A DNA stretch of 7,929 nt, taken from Saprospiraceae bacterium (GTDB lineage Bacteria > Bacteroidota > Bacteroidia > Chitinophagales > Saprospiraceae). Both the position numbers and the translations under genes were made by a program. The notes beneath the pieces were generated by a model that was not told the DNA's origin, made no database searches, and was given only the letters and a program-made list of their open reading frames with translations. Shown piece after piece: positions 1-6,037 of the stretch; position 1 is the first letter of the stretch, and the number at the start of each line of letters is the position of its first letter. The stretch covers positions 1 to 7,929 of the forward strand of contig JAGQXA010000866.1 of the NCBI GenBank assembly GCA_020436865.1. The letters run 5' to 3'.

Positions 1-153
1 GCCAAGGCGCAATCGACCATCGATCATGCCGACGAGAACATCCAGGCGGCCCTCGAAAAGATCGAGACAACCCAGAAAAACTTCGAATACACCTATCAGA
101 GTATTCAAAATCAGATCGACCAGGACATTCAGAGCATCGAACAACACCTCTGA
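1..153 (+). CDS. C-terminal fragment of a hydrophilic helical (coiled-coil-like) protein
   Basis: The first reading frame is open from the window edge to a TGA at 151-153 and encodes the last 50 residues of a protein whose start lies upstream. The fragment is highly polar, rich in Gln, Glu, Asp, Ile and Lys, with no Gly or Pro. Its regularly spaced Ile/Leu residues suggest one long amphipathic helix or coiled coil. There is no membrane segment or recognisable catalytic motif, so I cannot name a family. The next gene starts 54 nt downstream on the same strand and also encodes a coiled-coil protein, so the two may share an operon and act in the same membrane-associated assembly; this is inference from position. 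The real frame is supported by the conserved-looking composition and by the gap to the next gene. An overlapping frame at 26-244 is Arg/Thr/Ser-rich and looks like a shadow. Confidence 0.6.
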   Translation, partial: AKAQSTIDHADENIQAALEKIETTQKNFEYTYQSIQNQIDQDIQSIEQHL

Positions 154-207
154 TCGGCCTCGCCCTTTCAATCATCCAATAGTAGTTGACAAAATAATTC
201 GAACCTC

Positions 208-1227
208 ATGGCGGAAAGCACTCCTTTCGAAAACACGGAAATGAAGCCCAAAACCTTCTGGAAACGCCCGGAAGGGATCACTGGCGCCATCGTTCTCATT
301 GCCCTGCTGCTCGGTGGAGGTTACCTGTTCGTAACCTACCTGCCGGTGTTGATCGAACTGACCAAGAACGTGCTCACCCTAAGCCTGCTGCTGCTGGCCC
401 TTGCTGTGATCGTGTATATGGTCCTCGACCCGAAAATGCGCAATCTGGTCTGGTACGGCTATAAGAGCGTGATGCGCTGGGTGACCGGCCTGTTCGTGCA
501 GATCGATCCGATCGGCATCCTCAAAAGCTATGTCGAAGACCTGCAGGATAACCTGCGCAAGATGAGCAAGCAGATCGGAGCGATCCGCGGCCAAATGCGC
601 AAGCTGCAAACGCTCATGGAAGATAATGCCAAGGAGATCGACTCCAACATGAAACTGGCCAGCGTGGCCAAGGAGCAAGGGAAGGATCAGCAAATGCTGC
701 TGGCCTCCCGCAAGGCCGCTCGCCTGCAGGAGTCGAACGAAAAATACCAGGCCCTGCACAGTAAGATGCAGATCATCTACCGCATCCTCGACAAGATGTA
801 CCAAAACTCCGAGGTCATGCTCGAAGACGTCAAGGATCAGGTCAAACTGAAAGAGCAGGAACGCAAGGCCATCCGGGCCTCGCACAGCGCCATGAAGTCG
901 GCCATGAGCATCATCTCGGGAGATCCGGATAAGCGGGCTATGTTCGACGCTGCCCTGGAAAGCATCGCCGACGATGTGGCGAACAAGGTGGGGGAAATGG
1001 AGCGCTTTATGGAGCTCTCCGCCAATTTCATGGATTCGGTCGATCTGCAGAACGGGGTATTCGAAGAAGAAGGGTTGCGTATGCTCGAAGAATGGGAGGA
1101 GAAGAGCACCTTGCTACTCCTCGGCGAGAAAGGACAGTCGTCGGGAACCCTCGACCTGAACCGTCCGACCGCCCGACCGGAAAAGAAACAACAAGGAGAT
1201 AATTCGTACGAGAACCTCTTCGAGTGA
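208..1227 (+). CDS. Membrane-anchored PspA/IM30-like coiled-coil protein
   Basis: This 339-residue protein has two predicted membrane helices (about residues 24-46 and 52-73), a short basic/aromatic stretch, and then a long helical region (about 104-275). The helical part resembles PspA/IM30. It opens with a DPIGILKSYVEDL segment at about 100-112, like the 'DPEKML..Y..DLE' start of the PspA coiled coil. It continues with a KEQGKDQQMLLASRKAARL stretch at about 155-173, where PspA has its 'A...G.ed.A..AL..K' hairpin, and a final F-D-AALESIADDV..KVGEMERFMELS region at about 246-271, like PspA's last helix. PspA-family proteins bind and remodel stressed inner membranes as ESCRT-III-like polymers. 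Classical PspA binds by an N-terminal amphipathic helix, whereas this one appears to be integral. The last 35 residues are polar and probably disordered. The ATG at 208 is chosen because it precedes the first membrane helix. The SPFH gene follows after 31 nt. The PspA relationship is read by eye and is moderate; a generic two-TM coiled-coil protein is the alternative. Confidence 0.7.
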   Translation: MAESTPFENTEMKPKTFWKRPEGITGAIVLIALLLGGGYLFVTYLPVLIELTKNVLTLSLLLLALAVIVYMVLDPKMRNLVWYGYKSVMRWVTGLFVQIDPIGILKSYVEDLQDNLRKMSKQIGAIRGQMRKLQTLMEDNAKEIDSNMKLASVAKEQGKDQQMLLASRKAARLQESNEKYQALHSKMQIIYRILDKMYQNSEVMLEDVKDQVKLKEQERKAIRASHSAMKSAMSIISGDPDKRAMFDAALESIADDVANKVGEMERFMELSANFMDSVDLQNGVFEEEGLRMLEEWEEKSTLLLLGEKGQSSGTLDLNRPTARPEKKQQGDNSYENLFE

Positions 1228-1258
1228 TCGGGAACTCCTAACCAAAAAACGATTCGAT

Positions 1259-2257
1259 ATGGGACTATTCGATTTTATCAAAGGCGAATTCATCGAGGTC
1301 ATCGATTGGGTGGAAAAAGACCGGGACACCGTCCTGTGGAAATTCCCCGATCGAGATGCCAACATCAAATATGGCGCTCAGCTGACCGTCCGCGAATCTC
1401 AAACGGCCATCTTCATCGATGAAGGTCGCATCGCCGACCTCTTCGAGCCGGGCCGCTTCGAACTGATCACCCAGAACCTGCCGGTGCTGACATCCCTGCG
1501 CAGTTGGGACAAGGGCTTTAAGTCGCCCTTCAAATGCGATGTCTATTTCCTCAGCACCCGCATCTTCCCCGACCTGAAATGGGGAACTCCTAACCCCGTC
1601 ATCATGCGCGATCCGGAGTTCAAGCAGGTGCGGGTGAAGGCCTTTGGCGTCTATTTCGTGCGTATCGCCGACCCGGAGAAGTTCTTCCTGGAGTTTGCCG
1701 GCACCCAGGAGGTGCTGAAGATCCAGGAGTTGGAAGAGAAGCTCCGCAATATCGTCTCCCCCAAGTTCGCCGAAGCGCTCGTCGAATCGGGCGTGTCGGT
1801 CATGGACCTCGTCGGTCAGTATACCGAGCTCGGCGACAAGATCGCCCCGCTCTTACAAAAAGACCTCGATCCCTTCGGCATCGAGCTGACCCGCTTCCAG
1901 ATCACCTCGACCTCGCTGCCGAAAGAGGTGGAAGAGTTCTACGACAAGATGACCAACATGAACATGGTGGGCGACATGCGTAAGTTCACCGAGTTCCAAA
2001 GCGCCAATGCGATCGAAAAAGCCGCCGAAAATCCCGGCGGCGGCGCAGGCGAAGGCATCGGCATGGGCATGGGCTTCGGCATGGCCCAAATGATGATGAA
2101 CCAGCAGAAGCAGTCTTCTGAGCAACCCTCCTCCAAAGCCCAGACGCGCGAAGAGGTATTAGCTACCTTGAAGGAACTGGGCACGTTGAAGGAATCCGGG
2201 ATCCTTACCGAAGAAGAGTTCGAGCAAAAGAAGAAGGAATTATTGGGTAGGCTGTAA
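1259..2257 (+). CDS. YdjI-type SPFH domain protein with C-terminal SHOCT domain
   Basis: This 332-residue protein matches the bacterial YdjI type ('virion core protein'-like) SPFH family. It begins MGLFDFIKGEFIEVIDW, typical of the family, followed by an SPFH/band-7 domain at about 40-225 (TVRESQTAIFIDEGRIADLF, then FGVYFVRIADPEKFF and DPFGIELTRFQI). A helical neck lies at about 221-256, a Gly/Met-rich linker at 258-281 and a SHOCT-type helical hairpin at about 297-332 (LGTLKESGILTEEEFEQKK). SPFH proteins form oligomeric scaffolds or cages on membrane microdomains; SHOCT hairpins are small oligomerisation or interaction modules. There is no transmembrane helix, so membrane contact probably depends on the N-terminus or on partners. 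In Bacillus subtilis YdjI is recruited to membranes by YdjG/YdjH and works with PspA. The neighbours here, PspA-like upstream and YdjG-like downstream, fit that scheme. Length is close to the family norm. Family call is strong; the role is transferred from Bacillus. Confidence 0.88.
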   Translation: MGLFDFIKGEFIEVIDWVEKDRDTVLWKFPDRDANIKYGAQLTVRESQTAIFIDEGRIADLFEPGRFELITQNLPVLTSLRSWDKGFKSPFKCDVYFLSTRIFPDLKWGTPNPVIMRDPEFKQVRVKAFGVYFVRIADPEKFFLEFAGTQEVLKIQELEEKLRNIVSPKFAEALVESGVSVMDLVGQYTELGDKIAPLLQKDLDPFGIELTRFQITSTSLPKEVEEFYDKMTNMNMVGDMRKFTEFQSANAIEKAAENPGGGAGEGIGMGMGFGMAQMMMNQQKQSSEQPSSKAQTREEVLATLKELGTLKESGILTEEEFEQKKKELLGRL

Positions 2258-2260
2258 GGT

Positions 2261-3379
2261 ATGGACATGGACCCTTCCGCTGATCAACCCACCGTTCAGC
2301 AAAGCCTGAATTTGCCCTGTCCTTCCTGCGGCAGTCAGCTGACCTATTCGGCGCGCCACAAGAAGATCAGCTGCAGCCACTGCGGCTACCTGGAAGAGAT
2401 CGACCAAACCAACGACCAGGTGGTCGAGCGATCGCTGGCCACCGCAGCCGAACAGGTTTCGGCCTTCGTGCCTCAGGAAGTCGGTAAAAAAGTGTTCGAT
2501 TGCCAGAACTGCGGCGCCCGCTTTATGGTCGAGTCGGATCAGGTAAAGGTCAAATGCGGTTTTTGCGGATCTTCCAACGTGAACCTCGACGCCTACCGGA
2601 AACAGTACATTCAACCGGTGGGCATCATCCCCTTCTACGTTTCCCGCGATGAAGCCGAGCAACACTTCCGGCAGTGGATCCGCCGGGGGTGGTTCCACCC
2701 GAACAAACTCCGCAAACTGGCGGCGCTCGAAGACCTGCACGGGATCTACATCCCGTTCTGGACCTACGACGCGCAAACGGAAAGCGTCTGGCGCGGGGAA
2801 GCAGGCTATTATTACTACGAAACCCGGATGGTCAGCATCAACGGCAAAATGCAGCAGCAACGCGTACAGAAGGTCCGTTGGGTGTTCCGATCGGGCCACC
2901 TGAACCACTTCTTCGACGACGTTCTGGTCGTCGCCTCCGGCGGACTGCAACAGCGCGATCTGGAACGGATCTTACCCTATCGGCTAGAAGAGGTGGTCAA
3001 TTTCGACGCTCGTCTGATGCTAGGCTGGGAAGCCGAAGTGTATCAGCTGGAGGTCGACCGCGGGTACCAGGTCGCCGACCAGATCATGGACAATAAGATC
3101 CGGCATATGTGCTCCGCTCAGCTCGGAGGAGATACCCAACGCAACCTGCAGATCTCCAGTAAGAAGCACAGCCAAACCTTCAAACACATCGTCTTGCCCG
3201 TTTGGATCTGCTCCTACGTTTTCCAGGACAAGGTCTACCACTTCACCATCAACGGCCAAACCGGAAAAGTGTACGGACAGAAACCCCTTTCCTGGATAAA
3301 AATTGCTATACTTGTGCTCCTGTTCGTGCTGTTTATCCTGGGGATCTATCTGCTCCGGGAAAGCGGGATCATGCAGTGA
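2261..3379 (+). CDS. YdjG-like double zinc-ribbon, single-pass membrane protein
   Basis: This 372-residue protein starts 3 nt after the SPFH stop codon, which indicates translational coupling in one operon. Two zinc ribbons are visible: C20-x2-C23...C38-x2-C41 and C81-x2-C84...C99-x2-C102. The middle region (about 118-340) has family hallmarks: IIPFYVSRDEAEQHFRQW near 122-139, GIYIPFWTYDAQTES near 161-174, LPYRLEEVVNFDARLMLGWE near 238-257, and LPVWICSYVF...FTINGQTGKVYG near 312-339. One membrane helix lies at about 346-365, leaving a very short tail, so the ribbons should be cytoplasmic in a tail-anchored topology. This matches the zinc-ribbon family often annotated 'TFIIB-type zinc ribbon-containing protein', including B. 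subtilis YdjG, a PspA/YdjI partner at the membrane. It is not a transcription factor; the ribbons probably mediate protein contacts. An in-frame ATG at 2267 is an alternative start. The family is clear, the function inferred. Confidence 0.85.
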   Translation: MDMDPSADQPTVQQSLNLPCPSCGSQLTYSARHKKISCSHCGYLEEIDQTNDQVVERSLATAAEQVSAFVPQEVGKKVFDCQNCGARFMVESDQVKVKCGFCGSSNVNLDAYRKQYIQPVGIIPFYVSRDEAEQHFRQWIRRGWFHPNKLRKLAALEDLHGIYIPFWTYDAQTESVWRGEAGYYYYETRMVSINGKMQQQRVQKVRWVFRSGHLNHFFDDVLVVASGGLQQRDLERILPYRLEEVVNFDARLMLGWEAEVYQLEVDRGYQVADQIMDNKIRHMCSAQLGGDTQRNLQISSKKHSQTFKHIVLPVWICSYVFQDKVYHFTINGQTGKVYGQKPLSWIKIAILVLLFVLFILGIYLLRESGIMQ

Positions 3380-3414
3380 ACCCGTTCACATTTCTTCCAC
3401 TTGCCATCACACCT

Positions 3415-3921
3415 ATGATCCAGGTTTTCGTTACCGGCGGAACGTTCGACAAGGAATACAACTATCTTTCCGGAGGCCTCTATTTCAAAGACACCCACGT
3501 CAACAAGATGCTCGAACGAGGTCGTTGCCTCCTTCCGGTCAACCTGAAGACCTTGATGATGGTCGATAGCCTCGACATGACCGATGCCGATCGCGAGATC
3601 ATCGCCCACAACTGCACGCTGACCGAATCGAAACAGATTCTCATCACCCACGGTACCGATACGATCGTCAAGACGGCCAGTTACCTGGCGACCAAAGACT
3701 TGCACGATAAGACCATCGTGCTGACCGGCGCCATGATCCCCTATGCTTTCGGTACATCCTCCGACGGCTTTTTTAACCTCGGCAGCGCCCTGGCGTTTGT
3801 GCAAACCCTGCCGGCCGGTATCTACGTAGCTATGCACGGCCGTTACTTTCACTGGAAAAATGTGCGCAAGAACCGACAAACGGGCGTTTTCGAAGAACTA
3901 CCGGGAGCCGGCAACGATTGA
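3415..3921 (+). CDS. Short, single-domain asparaginase-like protein
   Basis: This 168-residue protein corresponds to only the N-terminal catalytic domain of bacterial L-asparaginases, which are usually around 330 residues and hydrolyse L-Asn to Asp and ammonia. Visible motifs are TGGTFDK at 7-13 (nucleophile loop, Thr10 the likely nucleophile), DSLDM at 51-55 (substrate-binding Ser52), HGTDT at 79-83 (Thr81 and Asp82 of the second catalytic set), VLTGAMIPY at 102-110, and SDGFFNLGSAL at 116-126, where longer enzymes have SDGPANL. The C-terminal domain that completes the dimeric active site is absent. It is not a truncation by mutation: the frame ends cleanly, the next gene follows normally, and single-domain 'asparaginase domain' proteins of this length are a known group. 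No signal peptide is present, so it is probably cytoplasmic. Start at 3415 gives the canonical hydrophobic strand followed by TGGT; a longer upstream reading frame from 3202 overlaps the previous gene and is rejected. Substrate is uncertain. Confidence 0.85.
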   Translation: MIQVFVTGGTFDKEYNYLSGGLYFKDTHVNKMLERGRCLLPVNLKTLMMVDSLDMTDADREIIAHNCTLTESKQILITHGTDTIVKTASYLATKDLHDKTIVLTGAMIPYAFGTSSDGFFNLGSALAFVQTLPAGIYVAMHGRYFHWKNVRKNRQTGVFEELPGAGND

Positions 3922-3951
3922 TGACGCTCCGATCTCAATTTTGATCCTCAT

Positions 3952-4173
3952 ATGGACTTCCTTGGCATACTTTTCGAACTACTGTTCCTGACGCTGGGCG
4001 TTTATGCCTACCTGTTCGCCATCGGCAAGATCACCGGCAAGGACCCGGAACAGCGAGCTAAAGCCGAAGCATTCCGGCAGGCTAATGCCTGGTGGCTACG
4101 CATCTTGGGCCTCGGCCTCAGCGCAATCATGCTGGTCAACCTGCTGTTGCGTTTACTGCAAGCGATGAACTGA
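3952..4173 (+). CDS. Small two-TM membrane protein of unknown function
   Basis: This 73-residue protein has two hydrophobic helices, about residues 3-24 and 47-68, joined by a charged loop (KITGKDPEQRAKAEAFRQAN, about 26-45) that ends in a WWLR motif at the entrance of the second helix. The loop is net basic and, by the positive-inside rule, is probably cytoplasmic with both termini outside. I do not recognise a characterised family, but the composition, a regular membrane hairpin and an intact ATG-to-TGA frame argue that it is real. It begins 30 nt after the asparaginase-like gene and is followed by a longer AT-rich gap, so it is probably the last gene of the upstream transcription unit. No function is proposed. 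Confidence 0.75.
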   Translation: MDFLGILFELLFLTLGVYAYLFAIGKITGKDPEQRAKAEAFRQANAWWLRILGLGLSAIMLVNLLLRLLQAMN

Positions 4174-4226
4174 TTCAACGAACGGATCTGGGAGCTTTCA
4201 GGACCTGCACAGAATAGCAATCGAAT

Positions 4227-4300
4227 TGACAATATTGCCATTATTACCCCGGGGTCTTCTCCGACGGATTGCCGTAATTTTATTATAATTGCAAGTCGTT
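4227..4300 (+). promoter_or_regulatory. Probable promoter/leader region of the CotH gene pair
   Basis: The 154-nt gap between the small membrane protein and the first CotH-like gene contains the most AT-rich stretch of the neighbourhood (about 4272-4290). It includes TATAATTG at 4284-4291, a 7-of-8 match to the Bacteroidota -7 consensus TAnnTTTG. The nearest TTG, at 4269-4271, is too close to be an ideal -33 element, so the exact promoter is not assigned. A TTGACAATATTG stretch at 4226-4237 also lies here. The change from tight spacing to a longer gap supports a new transcription unit. Weak evidence; region rather than precise element. Confidence 0.35.
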
Positions 4301-4327
4301 AAATCAAACATCTCTGAAATACAGGAT

Positions 4328-5953
4328 ATGAAAAATTCTTTACAGGTCGCTCTGAGCTTCCTCTTCCTCGCTTGCTCCTTTCCGGCGCTGCATGCCCAGG
4401 AATCGACGGGCTACTATGGGATGGACAAGATCCAGGAAGTGCGCATCTCCTTCGTGCAGGATAACTGGGCCTATTTGTTGGATTCGCTTCGCTTCAACGG
4501 CGACGGGCTCCTCTTGGGCAACCTGGAGATCAACGGCCAGCGGTTCCAGAATGTCGGAGTTCGCTATAAAGCCAGCAAATCCTTTACGCCGGGCAAAATG
4601 CGCAATAGCCTCCACATAGAACTCGATTATATCAATCAGGAGCAAAAACTGGAAGGCCACCGCACCGTGGAACTTTCCAATGCCCTGCGCGATCCGAGTA
4701 TGATCCGCGAGGTGCTGGCCTACGAGATCGCCCGCGACTATATGCCGGCGCCACGGGCCAACTTCGCCCAGGTGTCGATCAACGGCTCCCCCTACGGATT
4801 AATGGTCAACGTCGAGCCCGTCGGCGACGCTTTCCTCGACCGGAATTTCGGTTCCTCCAATGGGGCGCTGTTTAAGGCTAAATCCTTCGATCCTTACGCC
4901 AACTACCCCGAAAACTGCAAACAGAACCTCTATGGTTCGCTCGACTACGATAATGGCGTAGACTGTTACCTGCGAAATTTCGAAATGCTCGGTGAATCGG
5001 GCTGGGACGACCTCATCGAACTGACGCAGATCCTGAAAGAAGACCCAGGCAAGATCGAATCCGTGCTTCATGTAGATCGCACGCTTTGGATGCTCGCCTT
5101 CAACAATGTCATCGTCAACCTCAGCAGCTATTCGGGTCAGCATAGCCAGAATTATTTCCTGTACCGGGATAATTCCGGACGCTTCAATCCCGTTATATGG
5201 GACCTTAACCTGTCCTTCGGCAGCTACAAGAATATTGGCACGGGTTCCGACCTGCGTTTCAAGCAACTGATCGAACTCGACCCGCTTCTGCATATCGACA
5301 ATCCCAGCAAGCCGCTGCTCAAGCAACTGCTGGAGAACGAACAGTACCAAAAGACCTACCTGTCGCATATGCGCCAAATTGTTTTCGATCACTTCGAAGA
5401 CGGACAGTACGAGAAACGCGCCCGCGAACTGCAACAGCTCATTCAGGTGGCTTTCGCCAACGATCCGAACAAGCAGTATAGTTTCGAAGAATTCAACCAA
5501 AGCCTCGACGAAACGATCGGCAAGAAGAGCCGGATCCCGGGAATCGTCGAACTGATGAGCAAACGCGCAGAATTTCTGGCGAAACACCCGCTTCTGTCCG
5601 TCCTGCCGCCGGAGATCCTCGAAACGCAGGTGATCGGCCGGCCTCAGTTCTCCAGCCGCCGGGTGGAAACGTTCCGGGTAACGACCCGGGTGGAAAAATA
5701 TCCTAAGCGCGTGAAATTGATGTACCGCTTTCACGAGGATGAGCCCTTCCAGGAAGCCATGATGTACGACGACGGCAATAACAACGATCAGGAAGCCAAC
5801 GATAGCGTATATGGAGTGACGATCGTGCCGCAGGACGGAGAGGAGTCGCTGGAATACTACATCGTGGCCGAAAATGCCTCCATTATCAGCTTTGATCCGC
5901 CGAATTACATGTGGGAGCGCTACGTCACGAAACTCGAAGAATTGAACCAGTAG
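4328..5953 (+). CDS. Exported CotH-family (spore-coat-kinase-fold) protein, copy 1
   Basis: This 541-residue protein begins with a Sec-type signal peptide (hydrophobic about 6-21, likely cleaved after LHA at 21-23), so it acts beyond the inner membrane. The CotH domain spans about 36-420: EVRISFVQDNWAYLLDSL at about 37-54, VGVRYKAS at 76-83, VELSNALRDPSMIREVLAYE at 114-133, YMPAPRANF at 138-146, INGSPYGLMVNVE at 151-163, and PVIWDLNLSFG at 288-298, which holds the metal-binding-type Asp292. CotH proteins are atypical protein kinases, first known from Bacillus spore coats, and are common in non-sporing Bacteroidota, where targets are unknown. A C-terminal beta-sandwich-like segment (about 440-520; YDDGNNNDQEANDSVYG near 480-496) is typical of CotH companions. 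Where copy 2 has ESIDERFL, this copy has EPVGDAFL (163-170), so one acidic residue is replaced by Gly166. The ATG at 4328 is chosen because it immediately precedes the signal peptide; an upstream in-frame TTG (4289) is unlikely. No T9SS C-terminal domain is seen. Confidence 0.88.
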   Translation: MKNSLQVALSFLFLACSFPALHAQESTGYYGMDKIQEVRISFVQDNWAYLLDSLRFNGDGLLLGNLEINGQRFQNVGVRYKASKSFTPGKMRNSLHIELDYINQEQKLEGHRTVELSNALRDPSMIREVLAYEIARDYMPAPRANFAQVSINGSPYGLMVNVEPVGDAFLDRNFGSSNGALFKAKSFDPYANYPENCKQNLYGSLDYDNGVDCYLRNFEMLGESGWDDLIELTQILKEDPGKIESVLHVDRTLWMLAFNNVIVNLSSYSGQHSQNYFLYRDNSGRFNPVIWDLNLSFGSYKNIGTGSDLRFKQLIELDPLLHIDNPSKPLLKQLLENEQYQKTYLSHMRQIVFDHFEDGQYEKRARELQQLIQVAFANDPNKQYSFEEFNQSLDETIGKKSRIPGIVELMSKRAEFLAKHPLLSVLPPEILETQVIGRPQFSSRRVETFRVTTRVEKYPKRVKLMYRFHEDEPFQEAMMYDDGNNNDQEANDSVYGVTIVPQDGEESLEYYIVAENASIISFDPPNYMWERYVTKLEELNQ

Positions 5954-5986
5954 GCCCTAAGCCATTTTGAAGAAATTGACCGATTG

Positions 5987-6019
5987 AGCCCTTTTCCCAT
6001 CCCGGAAAAGGGCTTTCTT
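5987..6019 (+). terminator. Strong terminator-like hairpin between the two CotH genes
   Basis: AGCCCTTTTCC (5987-5997) pairs perfectly with GGAAAAGGGCT (6004-6014), giving an 11-bp stem with the 6-nt loop CATCCC, followed by TTCTT. It starts 33 nt after the copy-1 stop codon and ends 18 nt before the copy-2 start. It can act as an intrinsic terminator for copy 1. As it sits so near copy 2, it could also partly limit read-through or act as an attenuator or a processing and stability hairpin. The U-tract is short and interrupted by C. Confidence 0.7.
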
Positions 6020-6037
6020 ATCAAATTGAAAAAAACT

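Noticed and set aside
26..244. Plus-strand open frame across the first intergenic gap
   Set aside because: Arg/Thr/Ser-rich translation overlapping both the upstream gene tail and the start of the PspA-like gene; no start context or domain. The frame 1-153 explains this stretch better.
1230..1595. 14-nt direct repeat GGGAACTCCTAACC at 1230-1243 and 1582-1595
   Set aside because: One copy lies between genes and the other inside the SPFH coding sequence, with no flanking similarity. A single shared 14-mer in about 8 kb is not strongly unexpected by chance.
3202..3414. 71-codon N-terminal extension of the asparaginase-like gene
   Set aside because: It overlaps the zinc-ribbon gene by about 178 nt in another frame, has no asparaginase-like content, and the ATG at 3415 directly precedes the canonical first beta strand and TGGT motif.
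4246..4255. Perfect 10-bp palindrome ACCCCGGGGT in the gap before the first CotH gene
   Set aside because: It has no loop or T-tract, so it is not a convincing terminator for the small membrane protein gene, and it is too short to call an operator on its own.
4342..4375. Possible lipobox (LAC, Cys16) in the signal sequence of the first CotH protein
   Set aside because: The -3 position is Phe and the following residues remain hydrophobic up to a better signal peptidase I site after LHA, so a normal cleaved signal peptide is more likely.
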